A stretch of 8,443 nt of DNA from Chlorobiota bacterium. Lineage in GTDB: Bacteria; Bacteroidota; Ignavibacteria; Kapaibacteriales; NICIL-2. The stretch spans positions 1-8,443 of the forward strand of contig RFIK01000205.1 in NCBI GenBank assembly GCA_003695605.1, written 5' to 3'. Under the pieces are notes generated by a model, which was not told the origin of the DNA, did no database searches, and worked only from the letters and a program-made list of their open reading frames with translations. This document shows positions 1 through 5,687 of this stretch, piece by piece (within the stretch, counting starts at the first letter, position 1; each line of letters starts with the position of its first letter). A program made the translations under genes and the position numbers.

Positions 1-298
1 GTGTACGCTCGTGCTGAGCAACGATAGTGCAGCAGTACACCTTGCTGCGGCACGGCGAGTGCCGGTCGTAGTTGTGTATGGTTCGACAGTTCCAGCGCTT
101 GGTTTTACGCCGTATCGCGTCCCGTACCGAGCAGTTGAGGTAGAGCTTTCCTGCCGGCCATGTACACACATCGGACGCTCGGCGTGCCCTCGAGGGCATT
201 TTGGTTGCATGCAGTACGTGACACCAAACGATGTGCTCAGAGCAATCGCTTCGCTGGAGGCTACGACGGCCGGGTTGGGCGGAGGTCAATCTCGCTGA
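1..298 (+). CDS. GT9 (heptosyltransferase-like) glycosyltransferase, 3' end only
   Basis: This is the C-terminal 98 residues of a glycosyltransferase family 9 protein; the reading frame is open from base 2, so the start lies outside the window. It shows 'SNDSAAVHLAAA', the GT9 sugar-nucleotide-binding signature (usually NDSGPMHLA), then 'VYGSTVPALGFTPY', matching the FGxTxPxxxxP loop. A cysteine-rich tail follows, of pattern CRPCxxxGxxxCPxxHxxCM, common in heptosyltransferase-like GT9 proteins. Members transfer ADP-heptose or related sugars to the lipopolysaccharide core on the cytoplasmic face of the inner membrane. The substrate cannot be decided from this fragment. A S-A-A replaces the usual S-G-P/S-G-M after the ND pair, a modest variation. 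The last 38 bases overlap the 3' end of the convergent SDR gene. Family assignment is firm; a gene name such as waaF would be a guess. Confidence 0.88.
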   Translation, partial: CTLVLSNDSAAVHLAAARRVPVVVVYGSTVPALGFTPYRVPYRAVEVELSCRPCTHIGRSACPRGHFGCMQYVTPNDVLRAIASLEATTAGLGGGQSR

Positions 299-968
299 CC
301 ATCGTGCGTTCCGGTGCGGAGAGTGCAAACAGCACCGCTGCTGCGACGTCTTCCGGTTGCGTGATGTGGTCGCCGCGTTTGTTGGTCGAGGAAAAGCCAG
401 TATCCACTGATCCAGGGCAAATTGTGATGACGCGGATGTTGTGTTGGCGGACTTCGAGCATGAGCGAACTTGCCCAACCTCGCATCGCCCACTTCGTCGC
501 AGCGTAGCCTGTTCCGCCGGCGAAGCTGTTCTTCCCAGCCAGCGAAGCGATGTTGACAATTGCGCCGCGTTGTGCTGCAATCATGTGGGGGAGCACTGCG
601 CGAGTGAGCACAACTGGTGCGCGCATGTTGAGCCGCCACATCGCGTCGAACTCTTCCGGGGTGAGTTCAACGGCGGGTTTGAAGATGCCGATGCCTGCAT
701 TGTTGACGAGTACATCAATGCGGCCAGCCCAGTCGAGCGCCGACGAAACGATGCGTCCAGCAGAGTTATCATCGGTGATGTCCGCAGGGACAGCAAGGAC
801 GCGGCGTTCGCCGTTATTGTGCGTCTGCTCCAGCTCGGCAAGGCGATCAGCCGATCGAGCAACCGCGAGTACACGGTATCCCTGCTCGATGAGTGCGTCT
901 GTAATTGCGCGTCCTATTCCACGACTTGCGCCGGTGACGATCGCGAGTTTGGTGCTATCACTGCTCAT
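261..968 (-). CDS. Short-chain dehydrogenase/reductase (classical SDR)
   Basis: A 235-residue classical SDR oxidoreductase using NAD(P)(H), the usual length for the family. The cofactor-binding motif TGASRGIG is at residues 12-19, NNAG at 89-92, the active-site Asn at 114, the catalytic Ser at 142 (in NIASLAG), and the YxxxK pair at Tyr155/Lys159. PGSVDTGF at 185-192 is the usual post-catalytic loop. Arg38 just after the second beta strand suggests preference for NADP(H). The open frame extends upstream to 1334, but that part runs antisense through coaD and resembles no protein, so the ATG at 968, which directly precedes the Rossmann strand, is chosen. No strong ribosome site is visible. An exact TAnnTTTG box lies about 40 bases upstream. 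It resembles 3-oxoacyl-ACP reductases and sepiapterin-type reductases, but the substrate is unknown. Its 3' end overlaps the GT9 gene on the other strand. Confidence 0.93.
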   Translation of the reverse strand: MSSDSTKLAIVTGASRGIGRAITDALIEQGYRVLAVARSADRLAELEQTHNNGERRVLAVPADITDDNSAGRIVSSALDWAGRIDVLVNNAGIGIFKPAVELTPEEFDAMWRLNMRAPVVLTRAVLPHMIAAQRGAIVNIASLAGKNSFAGGTGYAATKWAMRGWASSLMLEVRQHNIRVITICPGSVDTGFSSTNKRGDHITQPEDVAAAVLFALSAPERTMVSEIDLRPTRPS

Positions 969-1009
969 CGCTGGCAAACTGTGGCGAATGATTGATGACC
1001 GTAACAATC

Positions 1010-1017
1010 CAAAACTA
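1010..1017 (-). promoter_or_regulatory. Bacteroidota-type -7 box for the SDR gene
   Basis: On the minus strand this reads TAGTTTTG, an exact match to the TAnnTTTG -7 element of Bacteroidota primary-sigma promoters. A TGTG lies 17 bases upstream and could act as a weak -33 element. Transcription from here would start about 35 bases before the SDR ATG at 968. The match is a short string, so the call rests mainly on its position and on the matching box on the other strand. Confidence 0.45.
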
Positions 1018-1058
1018 CGCTGTGATGAGCATTCCACACGTTCGCCTGCAACCGTGGA

Positions 1059-1087
1059 TTGGCAATGTTGATGCGCAGCTATCTTTG
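1059..1087 (+). promoter_or_regulatory. Bacteroidota-type promoter for coaD
   Basis: TATCTTTG at 1080-1087 matches TAnnTTTG exactly, and a TTGG begins at 1059, leaving 18 bases between TTG and the TA of the -7 box, close to the usual Bacteroidota spacing. Transcription would begin near 1094, about 28 bases before the GTG at 1122. This helps decide the coaD start: in-frame ATGs at 1059, 1065 and 1071 lie inside or before this promoter and could not be used from it. Confidence 0.5.
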
Positions 1088-1121
1088 CGCTGGTAGTAGT
1101 TCGACGAACGGCAAGAGCACA

Positions 1122-1616
1122 GTGGCGACGCACGCAATCTATCCTGGCTCGTTCGATCCCATCACCAACGGCCACGTGGACGTGATCGAGCGCGCTGCCG
1201 GTATGTTCGACCGTGTGACGGTTGTCATTGCCGTCAACACGCAGAAGGTGCCGCTCCTCAGTGAACACGAACGGCTGGAGCTTGCCCGTCAGTCGCTCGG
1301 GCACCTTTCTAACGTTGCAGTGGAACTCTTCCACGGTCTAACGGTCGAGTACGCTCGCCAGCACAACGTTACCGCAATCATTCGCGGAGTGCGAGCAGTT
1401 TCGGATTTCGAGTACGAGTTCCAAATGGCGCTCATGAATCGGAAACTCGAGCCGTCAGTGACGACAATCTTCATGATGCCACACGAACGCTACACGTTCC
1501 TCAATTCCAGCATCGTGCGTGAGTTGGCGCGCTTTGGGATCGTTTCGGAGGACTTTGTGCCGCCGCCGGTTGCTCGAGCGCTCCGCCAGAAATTTGCATC
1601 GCACCGCGATGGATGA
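1122..1616 (+). CDS. coaD: Phosphopantetheine adenylyltransferase (CoaD)
   Basis: CoaD joins 4'-phosphopantetheine and ATP to give dephospho-CoA and pyrophosphate, the penultimate step of coenzyme A synthesis in the cytosol. From the GTG at 1122 the protein is 164 residues, as expected (about 160). It opens with YPGSFDPITNGH (residues 7-18), containing the nucleotidyltransferase (T/H)xGH motif at 15-18. Lys42 sits in the NTQK segment. IIRGVRAVSDFEYEFQMA (86-103) is the phosphopantetheine/ATP-binding stretch, and FLNSSIVREL (126-135) is the C-terminal ISSTxVRE-like motif. Upstream in-frame ATGs at 1059-1071 would add up to 21 residues with no family counterpart and overlap the promoter. A weak purine-rich AAGAG precedes the GTG. 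The last 8 bases overlap the start of the downstream Nudix gene, so the two are probably translated from one message. Confidence 0.96.
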   Translation: MATHAIYPGSFDPITNGHVDVIERAAGMFDRVTVVIAVNTQKVPLLSEHERLELARQSLGHLSNVAVELFHGLTVEYARQHNVTAIIRGVRAVSDFEYEFQMALMNRKLEPSVTTIFMMPHERYTFLNSSIVRELARFGIVSEDFVPPPVARALRQKFASHRDG

Positions 1617-2295
1617 TCCGGTTGTCTTTTTCCGACACGCGCTTGCGCAGGCGCTCCCTGGCCCTGCGGCACAGGAGACGATGATGCCGCGCTCTCCCGA
1701 TGGGCGACGGCGCTCGTTTTCGCAACCATCCGATGCACGGCACAGTGCGGTCGCTGTCGTTCTCCGGAAGGAGCAGGATCGCCCTGCAGTACTCCTGACG
1801 CTTCGTAGTGCGATGCTGCGGCACCATCGGGGCCAGCTGAGTTTCCCAGGTGGTAGGATTGAACGCGGTGAAACGCCCACCGATGCCGCGCTCCGGGAAC
1901 TTAGCGAAGAAGTCGGACTTCCGTCTCGATGTGTCGAAGTGCTTGGCGTGCTCTCACCGCTCTATACACCGCCATCGAACTCGTTCATCACCCCAGTTGT
2001 GATGTGGTGCTCAGCTGCTGTTGCGCTTTCGCTCGATCCATCTGAGGTGGAGGAGGCCTTTTGGGTGCGACTGGAGGAGCTTGTCGGGAGCGCGGTTGAA
2101 GAGGAATGGGAGTTACCATACGGACGAATGATTGTTCCGCACTGGCGCGTACATCCGAGAGTTCCGCTCTGGGGTGCAACCGCGATGATTCTGGCAGAGC
2201 TGATAGAGCTTTACTCGCAGTGGCTTACTCGACAAACGGCTCCAGCAGGAGGAGCTGCTGGCGGTCTGCATCCAGCCGCACGCGCAGACCAATAG
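1609..2295 (+). CDS. Nudix hydrolase, probable coenzyme A diphosphatase (NudL type)
   Basis: A 228-residue Nudix hydrolase. The full Nudix box G-x5-E-x7-R-E-L-x-E-E-x-G-L occupies residues 82-104, with metal-binding Glu97, Glu100 and Glu101 present. Immediately before it, residues 62-82 fit the CoA-pyrophosphatase (UPF0035) signature LLTxR(S/A)x3Rx3Gx3FPGG at every fixed position. Proteins with this signature split CoA or its derivatives into 3',5'-ADP and phosphopantetheine species. 'WGATAMIL' at 188-195 is also typical of NudL-type proteins. The ATG at 1609 lies inside the end of coaD (8-base overlap); an earlier in-frame start at 1519 would only translate coaD out of frame. The last ~20 residues (after about 208) are Gly/Ala-rich, lie over the 3' end of the opposing gene and have no family look. 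The CoA specificity is inferred from the signature. Confidence 0.9.
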   Translation: MDDPVVFFRHALAQALPGPAAQETMMPRSPDGRRRSFSQPSDARHSAVAVVLRKEQDRPAVLLTLRSAMLRHHRGQLSFPGGRIERGETPTDAALRELSEEVGLPSRCVEVLGVLSPLYTPPSNSFITPVVMWCSAAVALSLDPSEVEEAFWVRLEELVGSAVEEEWELPYGRMIVPHWRVHPRVPLWGATAMILAELIELYSQWLTRQTAPAGGAAGGLHPAARADQ

Positions 2296-3181
2296 GGGCG
2301 CTGATTTTCCCCCGAATGTGACCGTAGGGGAGGTTCATGACCGCTGGAGGATTTCCAGCTTTTGCGATGTATTCGGCAAGAATTGTCTCGAGAGGTCTCT
2401 TCGGTGTTGATGTTGCTCGCGTGGTATCTTCAGCGAATTCGCCAAAAGCAATACCCGCTGCGCTCGGGAGCACGTCGGTGAGCAGAAGTTGGCAGAGCAT
2501 CCGATCAATTCGATACGGCTCTTCGCCGATGTCTTCGAGCAGGAGAACATATGCAGTTTCCGCGGAAGGTCGAAACGCTGTCCCACAGAGTGCTGCAGCA
2601 AGGGTCAACGTACCGGCAAAGAGAATTCCTTCGGTGCAACCTGGAGAGAGTTGGTCGTTTGGACTACCCTGCCAGAGAGTGCATCCAGTGGTGGGTTCAG
2701 TCAGGAGCGACCAGAAGAGGGAAAGCTGGGTGGCATCTGGATCGGCAAAGTCCACCCCGACCATTGGACCGCTGATGCTTGGAATGCCAGCACGCACGTA
2801 GAGCGCCCACTGCAGAGCGGTGATGTCCGAAAACCCCACAAAAATTTTGGGATTGCCGGCGATAGTGTCCCAATCGAGGAGGTCGAGTAGCCGCATTGTT
2901 CCATAGCCGCCGCGGGCACAGAAGATTGCCTCGATGTCTGGGTTGGCAAAAAAGCGGCTGAGCTCATCGGCACGCGCAGCGTCGGACCCGGCTAAGTATC
3001 CCTCGGCGGCATACAAACTTTCACCGAGAACGAGCCGATAGCCGCATGATTCCAAGTAAGCAAGGCCACGAGCGAGTTTTTCGCGATCTTTGATCGGCGA
3101 GGCAGGAGCGGTAACAGCAATGGTTCCGCCGGCACGGAGGCGGGGAGGTTTTCTGCATGATTTGGGGTATTCTTTCGACAT
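2225..3181 (-). CDS. LD-carboxypeptidase, peptidase family S66 (LdcA/MccF family)
   Basis: A 318-residue serine peptidase of family S66. LdcA members remove the terminal D-alanine from murein tetrapeptides during peptidoglycan recycling in the cytosol; MccF members instead cleave microcin C7-type antibiotics. All expected blocks are present: IAVTAPASP (21-29), FCARGGYGTMRLLDLLDW (87-104), the nucleophile elbow GFSDIT (116-121) with Ser118, LLLEDIGEEPYRIDR (213-227) with Glu216, and NLPYGHIRGK (283-292) with His288. Ser118, Glu216 and His288 align with the known Ser-Glu-His triad of Pseudomonas LdcA. The length fits the family (about 300). The ATG at 3181 is preferred because the family's conserved N-terminus begins soon after; an ATG at 3235 would add 18 unlike residues, and neither has a clear ribosome site. 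There is no signal peptide. It is divergent from the GT4-TPR gene and its 3' end overlaps the Nudix gene by 71 bases. Confidence 0.93.
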   Translation of the reverse strand: MSKEYPKSCRKPPRLRAGGTIAVTAPASPIKDREKLARGLAYLESCGYRLVLGESLYAAEGYLAGSDAARADELSRFFANPDIEAIFCARGGYGTMRLLDLLDWDTIAGNPKIFVGFSDITALQWALYVRAGIPSISGPMVGVDFADPDATQLSLFWSLLTEPTTGCTLWQGSPNDQLSPGCTEGILFAGTLTLAAALCGTAFRPSAETAYVLLLEDIGEEPYRIDRMLCQLLLTDVLPSAAGIAFGEFAEDTTRATSTPKRPLETILAEYIAKAGNPPAVMNLPYGHIRGKISAPIGLRVRLDADRQQLLLLEPFVE

Positions 3182-3246
3182 CAGGAAGCAGTTGGCATTG
3201 TTGTTGCGGAACCTCAAGGCAGAAATGTTCAACATTCGCGTCCAGC

Positions 3247-3254
3247 AAGGAGGA
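3247..3254 (+). promoter_or_regulatory. Strong Shine-Dalgarno site of the GT4-TPR gene
   Basis: AAGGAGGA, an almost complete anti-16S match, ends 8 bases before the ATG at 3263. It is the strongest ribosome site in the window and fixes that start. Most other genes here have weak or no recognisable sites. Confidence 0.8.
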
Positions 3255-3262
3255 CGTCGGTC

Positions 3263-5029
3263 ATGGACGATCGCAGGATGCATCAATTGAACGTGGTGTG
3301 GGAAGGGCCGCTCTACCAGGCCAGCTCCCTGGCAACGATCAATCGTGAGCACGGCTGGAATCTTTTCCGATCGGGTGCAATCCGTCTGGTGATGATCCCA
3401 TCGTCGGGCTCGGAAGGCGGGCAAATGCTTTCTCGTAAGCTCGATGCACTCAGGCAGGTAGATGTCCGCACAGCGGAACCGGAGCTGATTGGAGCGCCGG
3501 TTGTGTGGGTGCGCCACCAGTGGCCGCCGTCGGGGGAGCGTCCGCGTGGCGCGACGTGGATCATCATGCAGCCGTGGGAGATGAGTTTGTTGCCGCAGGA
3601 GTTTGTGGACATCTTCAACAGCGCCGATGAGGTCTGGACGCCTTCGACGTTCTGCCGCCGAGTGTTCGTTGAGTCAGGTGTTGTGCCAGAGAAAGTTCAG
3701 GTCATCCCCAATGGGATTGATCCGAGCGTATTTACGCCAGCGGGGGAAATCCCCGAACTTCCGACAACGAAGCGGTTCAAGTTCCTCTACGTTGGTGGCA
3801 CGACGTATCGGAAAGGGTTCGACCTATTGCTCGAAGCATACGTGCGTGCATTTACAGCGGCAGACGATGTGTGCTTGGTTGTCAAGGACTGCGGTACGCG
3901 GACGTACTACCGCGGGCAAACAGCCGAAGAGCTCATCGCTAAAGTTCGTGCGACGCCGAATGCACCGGAAATTCTCTACACCGATGCCGACTTGAGTGAT
4001 GAGCAAATGGCGCAACTCTACCGTGCGTGTGATGTGTTCGTTGCACCCTACCGCGGTGAAGGGTTTTGCATGCCCGCGCTCGAGGCGATGGCGTGCGGAC
4101 TGCCGGTGGTTGTCACCGAAGGAGGCGGCACAGACGACTTCGTTGATGAATCCGTTGGTTGGCTCCTGCCGGCTGAACGGCGATCACTTGGTTCGGTCGT
4201 TGACGGTCGCCAATTCCCTGGCGAGGTCTTTCTACTTGAGCCAGATGTTGGAGTCCTTGTCGAAACGCTGCAATACTGTGTTGCGCAACCGCAGGAATGC
4301 CGCCAAAAAGGAATTGCAGCCTCGCTTCGCGCTCGGACAGAATGGACGTGGAATCGTTCAACACTCAAGGTGCTCGAGCGATTGGATCAGCGGTTCGGGA
4401 CTTCTACAGCCGAGCAGGCACAACGTGTGCTCTCCGAGCAGGACGATACGATGGTGCTCTTCGGGCGAGCTGAGCAGGCGCATGCACACGGTGCTATTGA
4501 TGATGCCATCGATTTTTACCACCGTTGTTTCGAACGGAAGGATTTGCCCGCCAGATTTATGGTGCTTGCGCTCGGACGGATGGCATCGTTCTGTTTGCTC
4601 GAGGAGGAATACGACCTCTGTCGTCGCTACGTGGAAAAAGCCGATGAGTTTTCACCCAATCATCCAGACACCCGCTACATTCGCTCCGTGTATTTCGCAG
4701 CGCGGGAGCAGTGGCACGAGTCCTTGAACGAACTCACCGCGATCATGAATGACTGGCATCGTGCAAAGCTGGATAGCTTTACCATCACGCTCGATCGGTT
4801 GCTCTGCGATAGTGCGCGAGCGTTACTCAATTTGGGATTTCCCGACGACGCTCGCCAGCTGTACGAGAAGGCGCTCGAACTGAACCCGAACAATCCCGAC
4901 GCGTGCTATGGTGCAGCACTGTGCTTCAAGGGGATCGGCAATGTCGTCAAGGCGCAGACGATGCTCGAGTGGGCGATTCGACTGCGCCCTGAGTATGCGG
5001 GCACGCTCCAGCTCGACAGTAGTGTGTAG
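3263..5029 (+). CDS. GT4 glycosyltransferase fused to a C-terminal TPR region
   Basis: A 588-residue two-part protein. Residues 1 to about 370 form a GT-B fold retaining glycosyltransferase. 'VVWEGPLYQASSLATINRE' near the N-terminus resembles the donor-independent half of GT4 proteins; VIPNGIDPSVF (147-157) is the interdomain motif; FLYVGGTTYRKGFDLLLEAY (174-193) begins the nucleotide-sugar half; and GEGFCMPALEAMACGLPVVV (265-284) contains the EX7E pair Glu266/Glu274 that contacts the donor sugar. From about 395 to 580 the protein is helical with TPR-like units; the last two, roughly 517-550 and 551-584, carry good TPR spacing ('A..LY.KALELNPNNPDA'). TPRs usually hold protein partners or peptide acceptors. 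No signal peptide or membrane helix is seen. It sits alone, with its own strong ribosome site and a terminator. The sugar and acceptor are unknown; polysaccharide or protein glycosylation are both possible. Confidence 0.9.
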   Translation: MDDRRMHQLNVVWEGPLYQASSLATINREHGWNLFRSGAIRLVMIPSSGSEGGQMLSRKLDALRQVDVRTAEPELIGAPVVWVRHQWPPSGERPRGATWIIMQPWEMSLLPQEFVDIFNSADEVWTPSTFCRRVFVESGVVPEKVQVIPNGIDPSVFTPAGEIPELPTTKRFKFLYVGGTTYRKGFDLLLEAYVRAFTAADDVCLVVKDCGTRTYYRGQTAEELIAKVRATPNAPEILYTDADLSDEQMAQLYRACDVFVAPYRGEGFCMPALEAMACGLPVVVTEGGGTDDFVDESVGWLLPAERRSLGSVVDGRQFPGEVFLLEPDVGVLVETLQYCVAQPQECRQKGIAASLRARTEWTWNRSTLKVLERLDQRFGTSTAEQAQRVLSEQDDTMVLFGRAEQAHAHGAIDDAIDFYHRCFERKDLPARFMVLALGRMASFCLLEEEYDLCRRYVEKADEFSPNHPDTRYIRSVYFAAREQWHESLNELTAIMNDWHRAKLDSFTITLDRLLCDSARALLNLGFPDDARQLYEKALELNPNNPDACYGAALCFKGIGNVVKAQTMLEWAIRLRPEYAGTLQLDSSV

Positions 5030-5054
5030 TCCGTTCTCATGGTAACACACACCG

Positions 5055-5094
5055 GCGGCGCTTGTGTGTTTTGCGCAAGCGCCGCATTGTTTTT
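5055..5094 (+). terminator. Rho-independent terminator after the GT4-TPR gene
   Basis: A perfect 10-base-pair GC-rich stem, GCGGCGCTTG (5055-5064) with CAAGCGCCGC (5076-5085), encloses an 11-base loop whose ends could add two further pairs. It is followed by TTGTTTTT at 5087-5094. It begins 25 bases after the stop codon. The T run appears only on the plus side, so it should end plus-strand transcription. The stop codon of the convergent MazG-like gene lies in the T run. Confidence 0.88.
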
Positions 5095-5443
5095 AGAGGC
5101 TCCGCCCTCGTGATTCCTGCCGTGCTTTTTCGATGGTTGCAAGTTTTGCTGTCACTGCATCCGCTAAGTCAACGTTGCACGCATTGGTGTAGTTGATCAG
5201 CGCGATGAGAACGTCGGCAGCCTCGTCGGCGAGTTTGTCGGAGGGGATCTCGATCCCTTTCCAGCGCTTTTTTTCGAGATTGGCTAATTCTCCTGCCTCC
5301 CCACAGAGTTCAAGACAGAAAAATTCTGGCACGCGCTCAGGGAAATGTTCCTGCTGGTATGCAGCAAACCGCGATTGAAGGCGCGGAAGAAGCTCTCGGC
5401 ATGCTACGAGCAACGCGTCGAACGAGAAGGCGCTGTGTGCCAT
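5093..5443 (-). CDS. MazG-like nucleotide pyrophosphohydrolase
   Basis: A 116-residue all-helical protein of the MazG/all-alpha NTP pyrophosphatase superfamily, at the usual single-domain length. The metal-binding pattern ExxE...ExxD is visible: Glu49 and Glu52 in LELCGEAGELANLEKKRWKG (residues 44-63), then Glu74 and Asp77 in LADEAADVLIALINY (71-85). Relatives hydrolyse (d)NTPs to the monophosphate and pyrophosphate and help clean the nucleotide pool; the exact substrate cannot be read here. The ATG at 5443 is chosen because GGGAGGT sits 6 bases upstream of it on the minus strand; a TTG at 5458 would add five residues and lie on top of that site. No toxin or other MazEF partner is adjacent. 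It converges on the GT4-TPR gene, sharing its terminator region, and diverges from the large secreted protein gene. Confidence 0.85.
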   Translation of the reverse strand: MAHSAFSFDALLVACRELLPRLQSRFAAYQQEHFPERVPEFFCLELCGEAGELANLEKKRWKGIEIPSDKLADEAADVLIALINYTNACNVDLADAVTAKLATIEKARQESRGRSL

Positions 5444-5449
5444 AATGCG

Positions 5450-5456
5450 ACCTCCC
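5450..5456 (-). promoter_or_regulatory. Shine-Dalgarno site of the MazG-like gene
   Basis: The minus strand reads GGGAGGT, with 6 bases between it and the ATG at 5443. It fixes that ATG over the in-frame TTG at 5458, which is too close to the site. Confidence 0.75.
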
Positions 5457-5587
5457 AATCAAGGTGATAACCACTTGTGATGAGCGAAGATAGTACTTCG
5501 TCCTGGAAATTACGGGAAAGTACGTATAGGCACGAGCCCACCAACATTCGATTTTTGACGCTAAATGGAGGAAGGTGTTTTGGCGGC

Positions 5588-5644
5588 ATGGATACGTGTC
5601 AGAATACTACCGACAGCGCCGGCAATCCTTCCACCAGTCCGTGA
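5588..5644 (+). other. Possible 18-codon leader ORF upstream of the secreted protein gene
   Basis: ATG at 5588 opens an 18-residue frame (sequence begins MDTCQNTTDS, ends TSP) stopping at 5642-5644, in a different frame from the gene at 5688. GGAGGAAGG lies 12-16 bases before the ATG, a longer gap than ideal. It has no recognisable stall motif or run of regulatory codons. It may simply be chance; the same ribosome site fits the TTG at 5580 better. Confidence 0.2.
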
Positions 5645-5687
5645 ATCAATTATCTCCCACTGTTGCACTGATGACGGAAAACCTGCG

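Larger units (their letters stand above)
5444..5687. other. Divergent intergenic region between MazG-like gene and secreted repeat protein
   Basis: These 244 bases hold no convincing complete gene. They must contain promoters for both flanking genes, but no exact TAnnTTTG box was found: the nearest are TATCTTCG on the minus strand (5488-5495) and GATTTTTG on the plus strand (5550-5557), each with one mismatch. A short inverted repeat, CGAAG-6-CTTCG, lies at 5485-5500. GGAGGA at 5567-5572 is a good ribosome-site sequence about 115 bases ahead of the ATG at 5688. It could serve a TTG at 5580, in frame with the big gene, or an 18-codon open frame at 5588-5644. Confidence 0.6.

Noticed and set aside
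441..1071. Plus-strand open frames of 173-184 codons opposite the SDR gene.
   Set aside because: They are antisense to the well-supported SDR motifs, and their translations are Cys/Arg/Ser-rich with no domain.
969..1334. A 122-codon N-terminal extension of the SDR gene on the minus strand.
   Set aside because: It runs antisense through coaD, contains no recognisable domain, and the classical SDR N-terminus begins exactly at the ATG at 968.
3182..3517. A 112-codon N-terminal extension of the LD-carboxypeptidase frame.
   Set aside because: Most of it lies antisense to the start of the GT4-TPR gene and it has no S66 similarity; the family's first strand begins soon after the Met at 3181.
3996..4727. 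A 243-codon plus-strand open frame.
   Set aside because: It lies wholly inside the GT4-TPR gene in another frame, across the EX7E motif, and its translation looks like no protein.
5093..5443. MazG-like gene as part of a toxin-antitoxin or defence cassette.
   Set aside because: No mazE/mazF-like gene or nuclease is adjacent; neighbours are a glycosyltransferase and a secreted repeat protein. Single-domain MazG-like proteins are common housekeeping enzymes.
5485..5500. Inverted repeat CGAAG-6-CTTCG as a terminator or operator.
   Set aside because: The stem is only five pairs with no T run, and no second copy was seen, so it is mentioned only in the intergenic entry.
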